Shown here piece after piece: positions 24,896-32,451 of a stretch of DNA of 48,769 bases. The notes under the pieces were generated by a model that did not search any database, had not been told where the DNA came from, and was given only the letters and a program-made list of their open reading frames with translations. This DNA is from Bacillota bacterium (lineage in GTDB: Bacteria; Bacillota; Desulfotomaculia; Desulfotomaculales; Ammonificaceae). The stretch lies in assembly GCA_040755295.1 (NCBI GenBank), contig JBFMBK010000018.1, forward strand, positions 1-48,769. Reading direction: 5' to 3'. Numbering within the stretch: the first letter of the stretch is position 1; each line of letters starts with the position of its first letter. The position numbers and the translations under genes are program-made.

Positions 24896-25855
24896 CTACA
24901 CCGGCCGCCGCAGACGGTGCGGTTTTAAAAACATCTCCCTTAGCCCGGCAGGCACCGCCGCCGTCACCATCTGTTCCACCTCGGCCGCCGAAAGCCGCAC
25001 GTACCTGTCGGCTATGTCGATTACAGCGGGTATTCCCCGCCCGTCATGCGGAGTAAGCGCCCGCAACGCTCCAAGTTTGGACAGTACTTCTTCCTCCCGG
25101 GAGGCCGGAAAATCTAAAGCCACGGGTTGCGGGTGGGCGGAAAACCTTGCGAAGACCGTGCCGATGGCTTCATCCTTACGCAGCGGCGCCGGCACCACAA
25201 ACACCTCGTCCGGTTCAAGACAACCGTAAAGGATCTCCCGGTCGTAAGGCAGGCTGTTCCCTTCCCACAATCCCGTAACCGTCTCCTCCAACGACCGGCT
25301 GGATATCTCTTCAATCACACCGATTACAAGAGACCCGCTCTCCGCTGCGTGCTCGACCAATTGTTTGAACAAGACCCCGCCCCGTGCCCTAAAATGAATA
25401 AATCCCCCGTCGAGAAGGATAAGACCTTGTTTTTCTTCAACAGCAGCCCTGACGGCCGCGGAAAGTTCCGCCTGGGCCATCAACTCGCTGATACGGTTCT
25501 CCGCAACCACCTGTACATTTTGCAGATCAGTGGCCCGCGACTCCAACCCTTTTCTTTCCTCCGAAAAAAGCGGCGAAAAAATTCGGTGTTCCATATAAGC
25601 GGGACTTGACGGCGGCAGCCTGAGTGCCACCGCCTGGATGAGGGCAAGGTAATAGGGGTAAGTGGTCCCGACGGTCTGGCAGGAGCCGTCAACCGCCACA
25701 ACCGCCTCCTTAGGGACTTCGGGCCTGACTTTAAGAAAACGCCCCGCGCGTGACAGAGCCGCGCGTAAAGCGCCGGGTTCCGGCCTCTTGAAACCGGAAA
25801 GCATCCTGCCGAAACGCCGCAGTTCCTCCAGTGCTCCTTCGTTGGCTACGAGCAA
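24896..25855 (-). CDS. nurA: NurA-type DNA repair nuclease
   Basis: 319 aa. NurA is a 5'-to-3' exonuclease/ssDNA endonuclease with an RNase H-like fold that works inside HerA. Fold markers: VVAVDGSCQTVG (about 53-64) with the first catalytic Asp, GLILLDGGFIHFRARG with the second acidic site, and AVIDIADRYVRLS near the C-terminus with the last Asp. TTG start at 25855 with GGGGGGCGGG upstream. It is the first gene of the nurA-herA-mre11-rad50N-cc-rad50C set. Length is typical. Confidence 0.87.
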   Translation of the reverse strand: MLVANEGALEELRRFGRMLSGFKRPEPGALRAALSRAGRFLKVRPEVPKEAVVAVDGSCQTVGTTYPYYLALIQAVALRLPPSSPAYMEHRIFSPLFSEERKGLESRATDLQNVQVVAENRISELMAQAELSAAVRAAVEEKQGLILLDGGFIHFRARGGVLFKQLVEHAAESGSLVIGVIEEISSRSLEETVTGLWEGNSLPYDREILYGCLEPDEVFVVPAPLRKDEAIGTVFARFSAHPQPVALDFPASREEEVLSKLGALRALTPHDGRGIPAVIDIADRYVRLSAAEVEQMVTAAVPAGLREMFLKPHRLRRPV

Positions 25856-26410
25856 TAACCCGCCCCCCTAACAAATAAATCAACCGACAACACGCCAAGA
25901 ACGCCATTATAAAAAAACAATGCAACAACAGTTAAATCGCCATTCCAGCTTAACATCAGAACAGAAGTATCTCGTAACTATTCAGGCAGGGGTTCCGGGT
26001 CTGAATTCATCCAGCACTCAGTGTATAGCCAAACCAACGGGGGGTCGATGCCTTATCCAAGCCAGGTAATAATTTATTATCCTATCGGTAAATTAACACC
26101 TGAGTGCTGGTAGTAGCCACAATCCTGAATAGAGACGGGTTGGCCGAATCAACCTACCTTAGATTTCTGAACACGAGAAGCCCGATACTTGATACCGTGC
26201 AATGAGCTATCTTCCAAGGTACCCCAAGGTTTTTTCTTTTATTCTGACTACTGAATACTGGATACTGGATTCTGACCCTGAATAGATACAGTATCTCTTT
26301 GGGAGCTTCTAATTTGCATCCTACCATACACTTTCTCCAGCGGCAAGGCTGTATCGAAGGTAAAAAGACCGTATTATAATATGAAGAGTGAAGACTAAGG
26401 GTGGGAAATT
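25856..26410. other. Intergenic region upstream of nurA with nested inverted repeats
   Basis: No gene. It holds an outer pair AACTATTCAG (25976-25985) / CTGAATAG (26125-26132, another at 26278-26285) and, inside, a perfect 11-bp pair CCAGCACTCAG (26010-26020) / CTGAGTGCTGG (26101-26111). A heptamer tract (CTGAATA CTGGATA CTGGATT CTGACCC TGAATAG) is at about 26250-26285, and another, GAAGAGT GAAGACT, is at 26382-26395. Confidence 0.6.
26010..26111. repeat. 102-bp unit with perfect 11-bp inverted ends
   Basis: CCAGCACTCAG ... CTGAGTGCTGG. The interior has a second hairpin GGTAATAA/TTATTATCC. It could be a small mobile element or a structured RNA; no known riboswitch consensus was recognised. 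Confidence 0.55.
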
Positions 26411-26845
26411 GTGAAGATTATCGTGGACGCCGACGCCTGTCCGGCTGGCGCTTTGAGGATATGCCGCAAGGCGGCCGTGGAAAACGATGTCCCGCTGTGG
26501 ACGGTAGCCAGCTTTAACCACAACATCGAATCCGAAAAGCATATCGTCGTCGGCAACGCCCCGCAAGAGACGGACATCGCTGTCGCGAATGCCGCATGCG
26601 CCGGTGACATTGTTGTAACGCAGGACTGGGGCCTTGCCGCCCTCGTCCTCGGCAAAGGCGCGTCCGCGCTTTCCCCCGGCGGGCGCATGTTCAAACCTGA
26701 AACCATCGCCTTCCTGCTTGAAGAACGCGAACTGAAGGCCCGCATGCGGCGCGGCGGCTTGCGTACCAGGGGACCGGCGAAACGCACACCGGAGGATGAC
26801 CGCCGGTTCGAAGCCGCACTTAAAAGCCTGCTGACACGTCCTTAA
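26411..26845 (+). CDS. DUF188 (UPF0178, YaiI/YqxD) protein
   Basis: 144 aa, usual length. Starts with the family N-terminus [15 protein letters not shown], has [27 protein letters not shown] and a C-terminal [20 protein letters not shown]. The fold is PIN-like; acidic residues (Asp6, Asp8, Asp near TQDWG) could bind metal. Biological role unknown. GTG start at 26411 with GGGTGGG 8 bases upstream. Confidence 0.92.
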   Translation: MKIIVDADACPAGALRICRKAAVENDVPLWTVASFNHNIESEKHIVVGNAPQETDIAVANAACAGDIVVTQDWGLAALVLGKGASALSPGGRMFKPETIAFLLEERELKARMRRGGLRTRGPAKRTPEDDRRFEAALKSLLTRP

Positions 26846-27018
26846 GGATTTCCTCGACACCGTTTTCCGTATTTTAAGAAATCCCATTCGTTTGGCCCAG
26901 CACGCGCCGCGGCGGCACAATACCGCTTCTTCTGTATTCTTACCAGGGGAACCACTCGAAAGTTGCCCTTATGCTTATTTTCTTTGACAAACCTTCCGAT
27001 AGATTTTTTAACGCACTC

Positions 27019-27339
27019 CTACGAGTCAAATAACTCACGAAGGTAATCCCGCCGACCATGCAATATACGATGAATGATCACCGTATTGTCTTTTATCCTG
27101 TAAAAGACGAGATACGGCTGTACAATAATAAAGCGGTATCCACGCTGAATGATCGTATACTCCTCATCCGATAACAGTGAACCCATATTAGGAAACTCCG
27201 TTAGTTTAGTTATTCCTCCGTTTATCTTTTCCAGCATCATTTCTGCGTTAGCAATATTATCCTGTGATATGTATGAGAAAATCTCATCCATATCATCAAC
27301 TGCTGCAGGAGCATATTTGATTTTATACTTTCGCGGCAT
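27019..27339 (-). CDS. ParE/RelE-family toxin
   Basis: 106 aa. Short alpha/beta toxin fold: KYKIKYAPAAVDDMDEIFSYI, ANAEMMLEKINGGITKLTEFP, and the C-terminal YRFIIVQPYLVFYRI...IIHRILHGRRDY. RelE-type toxins cut mRNA at the ribosome, ParE-type ones poison gyrase; HGRRDY endings occur in the ParE branch, so gyrase is the better guess. ATG at 27339 overlaps the antitoxin 3' end by 17 bp, the usual arrangement. The longer frame to 27402 lies inside the antitoxin. Confidence 0.88.
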   Translation of the reverse strand: MPRKYKIKYAPAAVDDMDEIFSYISQDNIANAEMMLEKINGGITKLTEFPNMGSLLSDEEYTIIQRGYRFIIVQPYLVFYRIKDNTVIIHRILHGRRDYLRELFDS

Positions 27340-27595
27340 TGATCTTTTCCCGAATCCTATTAATGACTTCATCATGTTCAAGCAGGTGAGCACCTTCAGC
27401 AATTTGCTTTTCTGCTACCAGCAACTTGGATTGCAGTTTAATGCGGGCCTCCATACGTCGAAACGCCTCATAACTCATAACAACCAAGTCGGCTTCGCCG
27501 TTTCGGGTAAGCACTACCGGCTCGTCAAGCTCGTGGCAAAGTTTTGAAAAGCCATTATAATCCTGACGGATTGTTGTGGAAGGTTTAATCTTCAT
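27323..27595 (-). CDS. YefM/Phd-family antitoxin
   Basis: 90 aa. N-terminal DNA-binding Phd fold: TTIRQDYNGFSKLCHELDEPVVLTRNG, then ADLVVMSYEAFRRMEA; C-terminal toxin-binding helix. ATG at 27595 has GGGGTTGCGGAG upstream; an ATG 7 codons earlier (27616) lacks a site. It is upstream of and overlaps the toxin, and should repress its own promoter. Confidence 0.88.
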   Translation of the reverse strand: MKIKPSTTIRQDYNGFSKLCHELDEPVVLTRNGEADLVVMSYEAFRRMEARIKLQSKLLVAEKQIAEGAHLLEHDEVINRIREKINAAKV

Positions 27596-27687
27596 TCTCC
27601 GCAACCCCTTTCTCATATCTTTATTCTAACTATAAACTATCATATTTATGACATCGGCGGCAAGTGAACCTGCCTTCATTCCCAAAA

Positions 27688-27714
27688 AAAGCCCCCTATC
27701 AGATAGAGGGCTTT
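27688..27714 (-). terminator. Rho-independent terminator
   Basis: Hairpin AAAGCCCCCTATC / GATAGAGGGCTTT (one mismatch); on the minus strand it is followed by seven T (27684-27690). It ends the transcript of the SLH remnant side and protects the TA operon. Confidence 0.75.
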
Positions 27715-27726
27715 CAAACACATCAT

Positions 27727-27849
27727 TTATCCAATTAGATCAAGCAATCGTACGATCATTAAAGCTGTTTCGGCTCGCATGCATGGGGTCAGGTCTTGAA
27801 ATATCAGTTTATCCTCCGGATCTTCTTGAGAGATTACCTTGCTGAACAT
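27727..27849 (-). pseudogene. Fragment of an SLH-domain protein C-terminus
   Basis: 40 codons: MFSKVISQEDPEDKLIFQDL, then TPCMRAETALMIVRLLDLI and stop. The second half matches the end of S-layer homology domains (TRAEAAxMLxRLL). No upstream SLH domain or secretion signal is present, and a terminator follows. It is most likely a leftover gene end. Confidence 0.5.
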
Positions 27850-27895
27850 AGCGCGAGCTTTTTCATCCTTCCCCTTTCGTCCCTTCCAACTATGC

Positions 27896-28012
27896 ACTAG
27901 CAACTCGCGACTCGCAACCCGTAACCCGAAACTCGTAACTCGTAACTCGTAACCCGTAACCCGTAACTCGTAACCCGTAACCCGAAACTCGTAACTCGTA
28001 ACTCGTAACTTA
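27896..28012. repeat. Heptamer tandem array, unit CYCGTAA
   Basis: About 16 consecutive heptamers CTCGTAA/CCCGTAA/CCCGAAA in register, the most regular such tract in the window. It runs into the stop codon of the SDR gene (28010-28012), so the last codons overlap the array. Confidence 0.85.
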
Positions 28013-28927
28013 CCGATAGTGCCGGTTCAACTCCGATGCGTACCTCTTGCCGACCGTCGCAGAATTCCGCGTCAGCCAGTCGCTTAGTCGTGTATACCCC
28101 GTGGGAGGGCTGGTGGTAACCAGAAGGTCGGCCATAAGCCCCTTTACTTCGTCCCAGGTCAACACCACATCCTTTACTATATGACCGATCAACTGGGAAA
28201 GGGCATAAGCCAGTCCGGGCTCTAGGTGAAGAAGTTTTACCCCGCTTTTTACCGTTTCGGCGATAAGCCTTACGAGTTCATTGAACGTATAAACCTCCGG
28301 GCCTGCAGCGTCCATCACCACGTTGTCCTTCGCTTGCCCTGCTTCAACAGCCATCCGGGCCATGTCTTCCACAAAGACAGGCTGCAGGCGGTAGTCTCCC
28401 GAACCCGGAACCGCGAACACCGGAAACCGGCGAAGCAGCCACGCCATATTGTTAATCAGAATATCCTCACTCCCGAAAATCACAGTCGGCCTTATTACGG
28501 CGTACGACATTCCTGAACCTGCGATGAATTCCTCCAGGATCCCCTTTCCCCTGAAGTAAGGGAGGGGTGAATCCGGCGAAGCGTTTGTAATACTGACATG
28601 CACAATCCTGCACACACCGGCTTCCCGGGCCGCCTTAACCAAAATCCCGGTGTTTTCAACGGCCTTGTCATACGTCAGGTCACCATGCGGGAAGCGCACC
28701 CAGTATGTATTATATAATGTTTCAGCCCCGCAAAGGCTTCTAATCAATTCCCTTGGATTGTCGAAGTTGAACGGAGCGGCACTCACCCGCCCGCCGAACG
28801 GATTCGTGCGGCGGGGACGTCCCGTTAATGTTTTGACGCTTTTCCCGAGCGACAAAAGTCGTCTGGTGATATGCTTGCCGGTATATCCGAATGCCCCGGT
28901 AACCACGTTCAATTCCGACGTTTCCAT
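28010..28927 (-). CDS. NAD(P)-binding SDR / epimerase-like protein (NDUFA9-like)
   Basis: 305 aa. Rossmann motif VTGAFGYTGKHITRRLL (9-25), VSITNASPDSPLPYFRGKGILEE with atypical SDR active-site segment (no YxxxK; YFRGKG instead), YAVIRPTVIFG. This resembles atypical SDRs such as the complex I NDUFA9/NmrA-like group, which bind NAD(P)H and act as reductase, chaperone or sensor. GAGGTGAGG site before the ATG. It follows the GbsR-like regulator by 57 bp and is probably co-transcribed. Substrate unknown. Confidence 0.82.
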   Translation of the reverse strand: METSELNVVTGAFGYTGKHITRRLLSLGKSVKTLTGRPRRTNPFGGRVSAAPFNFDNPRELIRSLCGAETLYNTYWVRFPHGDLTYDKAVENTGILVKAAREAGVCRIVHVSITNASPDSPLPYFRGKGILEEFIAGSGMSYAVIRPTVIFGSEDILINNMAWLLRRFPVFAVPGSGDYRLQPVFVEDMARMAVEAGQAKDNVVMDAAGPEVYTFNELVRLIAETVKSGVKLLHLEPGLAYALSQLIGHIVKDVVLTWDEVKGLMADLLVTTSPPTGYTRLSDWLTRNSATVGKRYASELNRHYR

Positions 28928-28984
28928 ATCCTCACCTCTTCCCGTCTGAGGAAAACCGCCGCTGATACGTTCACAACCCGTGTC

Positions 28985-29566
28985 TTACCGTCTTTTTTTT
29001 GCTCTGTTATTTGCATCCGTATTTCCTTTTTTGCTGCCGCCGATCTGCTGTAGCCTTTCAACAACCTTCACCAACCAGGAGAGCTTTTCGGGACCGATTA
29101 TCAAAACCGTCTCCACAATCTGATCCAGTTCCTCGTAAAACTCTTTCAGCCGTTTCAGCCTGGCCGACACAAAATCACGCTTTCCCCCTGCTTCGGCCTC
29201 GCCTGCCTGACGCAGACCATCCTCGATCATGCCGAATGATTCGTCAAACTCCGGTTTCTGACGCTGTTCCAGCACTCGTCTGGCGATCAGCCAGAAATCG
29301 AGTTCCGCTTCGAAAAAGACCCTGCGGTCGCCGGGACGCATGCTGCGCCGCACCATGCCGAGCTGTTCCAGCAAACGGATCGCCACGCTCACGTTTCCTT
29401 TGGTAACACCGAGCGCTTCCGCTAGTTCACCGAGGCTGACCGGCTTTTCGGAAAGATAAAGTACCGCATATAACTCACCGGTGATTTTCCCCAGCCCCCA
29501 GAACGCGCTCTGTCTTCCGAACGCTTCAATCAAACGACCGCGCGCCTTTTCCAACGCATCATCCAT
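28985..29566 (-). CDS. GbsR/MarR-family transcriptional regulator
   Basis: 193 aa. GbsR-type winged helix: FWGLGKITGELYAVLYLSE, VSLGELAEALGVTKGNVSVAI (recognition helix), LEQLGMVRRSMRPGDRRVFFE. C-terminal helical dimer part. Basic tail KKGNTDANNRAKKRR. The family often responds to glycine betaine/choline or other osmolytes; the ligand here is unknown. A 7-bp inverted repeat upstream (29608-29629) may be its operator. It precedes the SDR gene in the same direction. Confidence 0.87.
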   Translation of the reverse strand: MDDALEKARGRLIEAFGRQSAFWGLGKITGELYAVLYLSEKPVSLGELAEALGVTKGNVSVAIRLLEQLGMVRRSMRPGDRRVFFEAELDFWLIARRVLEQRQKPEFDESFGMIEDGLRQAGEAEAGGKRDFVSARLKRLKEFYEELDQIVETVLIIGPEKLSWLVKVVERLQQIGGSKKGNTDANNRAKKRR

Positions 29567-29607
29567 GTTGAACGAATCACCTCCAATAAGCCATGCAAAG
29601 ATTAAGT

Positions 29608-29629
29608 ACGTTTAGAACATTATAAACGT
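29608..29629. promoter_or_regulatory. Candidate GbsR-like operator
   Basis: ACGTTTA-GAACATTA-TAAACGT perfect 7-bp arms, 42 bp upstream of the regulator start, in an AT-rich promoter region. Confidence 0.55.
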
Positions 29630-29944
29630 AATATACCTTATTTTCAATAGTCTTTTAATACTGATATCACCAACATTATTTTTTAAAGGATTCAAGCTCT
29701 TTTATAATCGGGGATATCCGGGAGGGCGGTTTTTATTTTCTTAAGAGTCCCACATGCCGCATTCAGCGGCGCCACGAAGGATGGAAATATAGACCCGTAA
29801 CAGTGTTACTTGGCTGAATTAATGTAACACAAACGAAACGCCGTGAGAAGCACAAAAGAAGTACTGTTTTCTTAAGACGGATGGGGGTTACTCATAGCTA
29901 AGAAAAACATCCCATTTCCTGAAACAGTCCGGTTTATACGGGGG
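29630..29944. other. Intergenic gap of about 315 bp
   Basis: No gene or clear repeat seen. It separates the GbsR gene from the 3' end of prmA; no convincing terminator for prmA is recognised. Confidence 0.4.
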
Positions 29945-30814
29945 TCATTCCCGGAGGACTCCGAGAAACGCCGCCCAATCGTCTTTAAGGACGATTTCTT
30001 TTATTGAAAAATACTTTTTCAGCTCTTCTTCCACCTTGTCCGCCCGGGCGGCGGCGATTCCTCCGGCTACGAAGACTCCTCCCGGATTGAGTCGCGCGGC
30101 GGCTTCCGGCGCCAGACTAATGATAATCCCGGTGATTATATTGGATACGATCAGGTCGGCCATGCCGGTCATTCCCTTCAGCAGGTCCCCTTCAACAGTG
30201 TCCACCACGTCTTCAAGGCCGTTGTGCGCTATATTCTCCGAGGCAACCCGCAGCGCTGTTTCATCCTCATCCACCGCCACTACATTCGCCGCCCCGAGTC
30301 GCGCGGCAGCGACCGCCAGTATACCCGATCCGGTGCCCACGTCGTAAACCACCATCCCCGGTTTTACCGCCCGTTCCATCAGTTCAAGGCACAACCTTGT
30401 GGTTGGGTGCGTGCCGCACCCGAAGGCGATGCCGGGATCTATGGTTATGACCAGATCTCCGGGCAGCGGGGTGTATTTCTCCCACGGCGGCCTGACCACC
30501 AGACTTCTTCCGACCCTGAAGGGTTTGTAGTGCTCGCGCCAGGTTTTCAGCCAGTCGGTTTCGGGAAGTTTTAAAACGTCGACCGTTCCGATGGCGTAGG
30601 GTGATAGGGCAGCGCAAGCCTTTTCTATTATTCCGGCGGCCTGGGCCGGAAGATAACCCTTTATAATCGTCGATTCAAATAAGGCAGGGTGGCCTTCGCC
30701 GTTAAAGTATCCCGGCTCAATCACCACCCCGCGACCGGTTGATTCATAAACGATCAAGGCGACTAAGTCCGCATCTTCGGATCTGACAGTCACCCTTAGT
30801 TCGAGCCATTTCAC
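29945..30814 (-). CDS. prmA: Ribosomal protein L11 methyltransferase
   Basis: 289 aa. N-terminal substrate domain (MKWLELRVTVRSEDADLVA), linker with IDPGIAFGCGTHPTTRLCLE (about 130-149), SAM-binding motif VYDVGTGSGILAVAA and LIVSNIITGII (motif IV). It methylates ribosomal protein L11. GTG start with GGGAG 8 bases upstream. Its place after dnaJ matches Bacillus order. An interspersed repeat separates it from dnaJ. Confidence 0.95.
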   Translation of the reverse strand: MKWLELRVTVRSEDADLVALIVYESTGRGVVIEPGYFNGEGHPALFESTIIKGYLPAQAAGIIEKACAALSPYAIGTVDVLKLPETDWLKTWREHYKPFRVGRSLVVRPPWEKYTPLPGDLVITIDPGIAFGCGTHPTTRLCLELMERAVKPGMVVYDVGTGSGILAVAAARLGAANVVAVDEDETALRVASENIAHNGLEDVVDTVEGDLLKGMTGMADLIVSNIITGIIISLAPEAAARLNPGGVFVAGGIAAARADKVEEELKKYFSIKEIVLKDDWAAFLGVLRE

Positions 30815-30840
30815 GGCTATACTCCCTCGAAATTACTTCT

Positions 30841-31030
30841 ACTTCCGGTGGGCTTGGCGATAAGCAACGCATTGCTGCCAACTGCGAGGTGGGAGATGCC
30901 ACCTCTCACTTCCTAATTGCATAGTTCGTCCCCGCAGGTCTTCCTTCACTCCATCACTTCTCGTCGCGTTCCGTTTGTGTTACTCTTCCGCATCTAAGTA
31001 ACCAGCTTACGGGTCGCCTATTTTCATTCT
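30841..31030 (+). repeat. Interspersed repeat copy C
   Basis: Left core GGTGGGCTTGGCGATAAGC + AACGCATTGCTGCC; right core CATCACTTCTCGTCGCGTTCC and AGCTTACGGGTC...TATTTTCAT. Interior in heptamer phase (TGCGAGG TGGGAGA TGCCACC TCTCACT TCCTAAT). Between prmA and dnaJ. Confidence 0.8.
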
Positions 31031-31081
31031 CGTTATGCCACCGTAAGCGGCGTGGGGACTCCCTTAATGTTGTACGGCGTC

Positions 31082-32221
31082 TTACACGAAAGCGTCACGG
31101 ACCTTTTCAAAGAACCCTTTGTCCTTTTCTGTCTTCGACTCCTCTTCTCCGGAAAGCTTCGCCAATTCGTTCAGCAGCTCTTTCTGCTTTTCCGTAAGCC
31201 GGGTCGGCGTTACCACCTTTATCTTAATAAGCAGGTCGCCCCGACCGTAACCGCTCGTACTCGGCACCCCTTTTCCTCTGAGCCGCAGTACCGTTCCCGA
31301 CTGCGTTCCTTCCGCCACCTTAATTCGCGTCGAACCTTCCAGGGTTGGGATCTCGATTTCCGCCCCGAGGGCCGCCTGCGTAAAGGAAACCGGGGCCTCG
31401 CATATAACGTTTTGATTTTCACGCCGAAAGATCGGATCCTGCCGTACCCTCAGGTAGACATACAGATCGCCGGCAGGCCCGCCGAATACGCCGGGCTCGC
31501 CTTCGCCCCTCAAACGGAGCCGCATGCCTTCGTCCACCCCTGCGGGAACCTTCACGGTCACCTTGCGGGTGCGCCTTACGTTACCGGTACCCCTGCAGAC
31601 ACTGCAGGGACTAGCGATAAAGCGCCCCGTCCCCCTGCACTTATCACAGGTAGCGGTCTGAATAAACTGCCCGAAGGCGGTAGAGCGGGAAAAACTCACC
31701 TGTCCCGAACCGTTACATTTGTTACATTGTTCAGCACTTGTTCCCGGAGTTGCGCCGGAACCGCCGCATCTGTCGCACTTTTCGGTCCGGGGAACGTTAA
31801 GTTCCTTATCGGTTCCGAAAACCGCCTCCCTGAAAGGAAGCTCGACCTCCGCTTCCAGATCAACCCCGCGCTGCGGCCCGCGCCGACGCCTTCCGCCGCC
31901 GCCGAACAAGGCGTCGAAAAGGTCTCCGAAACCGAAGTCAAAACCGAGATCCTCAAAGTTGACATTCCCGAAGTCAAAGCCAAAACCCTGTCCCTGCGGC
32001 CCGGCATGACCAAAACGGTCGTACTGCGCCCTCTTTTCGGCATCCGACAGGATAGCATACGCCTCGGTAATCTCCCTGAATTTCTCCGCGGCCTGCTCCT
32101 TGTTATCCGGATTTGCGTCCGGATGATACTGCCGCGCCAACTTCCTGTAGACCTTTTTTATTTCATCCTGGGTGGCGTCCCGCGAAACTCCCAGAACCTC
32201 GTAGTAATCACGCTTTGCCAT
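31082..32221 (-). CDS. dnaJ: Chaperone protein DnaJ
   Basis: 379 aa. J domain [15 protein letters not shown] with HPD in YHPDANPDN, Gly/Phe region [19 protein letters not shown], four zinc repeats ([32 protein letters not shown]) and the C-terminal peptide-binding domain. It delivers substrates to DnaK and stimulates its ATPase. ATG at 32221 chosen (starts at conserved MAKRDYY); a frame 4 codons longer exists. An interspersed repeat with insertion footprint lies between dnaK and dnaJ. Confidence 0.97.
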   Translation of the reverse strand: MAKRDYYEVLGVSRDATQDEIKKVYRKLARQYHPDANPDNKEQAAEKFREITEAYAILSDAEKRAQYDRFGHAGPQGQGFGFDFGNVNFEDLGFDFGFGDLFDALFGGGGRRRRGPQRGVDLEAEVELPFREAVFGTDKELNVPRTEKCDRCGGSGATPGTSAEQCNKCNGSGQVSFSRSTAFGQFIQTATCDKCRGTGRFIASPCSVCRGTGNVRRTRKVTVKVPAGVDEGMRLRLRGEGEPGVFGGPAGDLYVYLRVRQDPIFRRENQNVICEAPVSFTQAALGAEIEIPTLEGSTRIKVAEGTQSGTVLRLRGKGVPSTSGYGRGDLLIKIKVVTPTRLTEKQKELLNELAKLSGEEESKTEKDKGFFEKVRDAFV

Positions 32222-32253
32222 TAACCACACCATTCTCCCCGGTATTTCAGAAC

Positions 32254-32451
32254 TATTTCACATAGCAACTATTCAGCCGTCACCTACACTTACGGAACGC
32301 GGCGAGAAGTCATGCAGTGCAAGGAAGATCGGTGGAGACGAATCGGAGCGTACTAAAATACGTACGTGAGGATTCAGCTTCGCCGGGCTGACGCAGCAAT
32401 GCGTTGCTTATCGCCGTGCCCCTCGTGAGCACCTGAATAGTTATTTCACAT
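32254..32451 (-). repeat. Interspersed repeat copy D with terminal inverted repeats and target-site duplication
   Basis: Ends AACTATTCAG (32267-32276) and CTGAATAGTT (32433-32442) are perfect inverted repeats. The unit is flanked by a 10-bp direct repeat TATTTCACAT (32254-32263 and 32442-32451), as expected after insertion. On the minus strand the interior reads GCGATAAGCAACGCATTGCTG, then GCCGAATC and the CATGACTTCTCGCCGCGTTCC core. The dnaK stop codon overlaps the right end. Confidence 0.8.

Noticed and set aside
27896-28012. CYCGTAA array considered as a CRISPR or origin iteron array
   Set aside because: Repeats are directly adjacent with no spacers, 7 bp is too short for CRISPR, and no dnaA or rep gene is near.
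31052-32224. Long plus-strand open frame (390 codons) across dnaJ
   Set aside because: Antisense shadow of dnaJ; no domain and no binding site.
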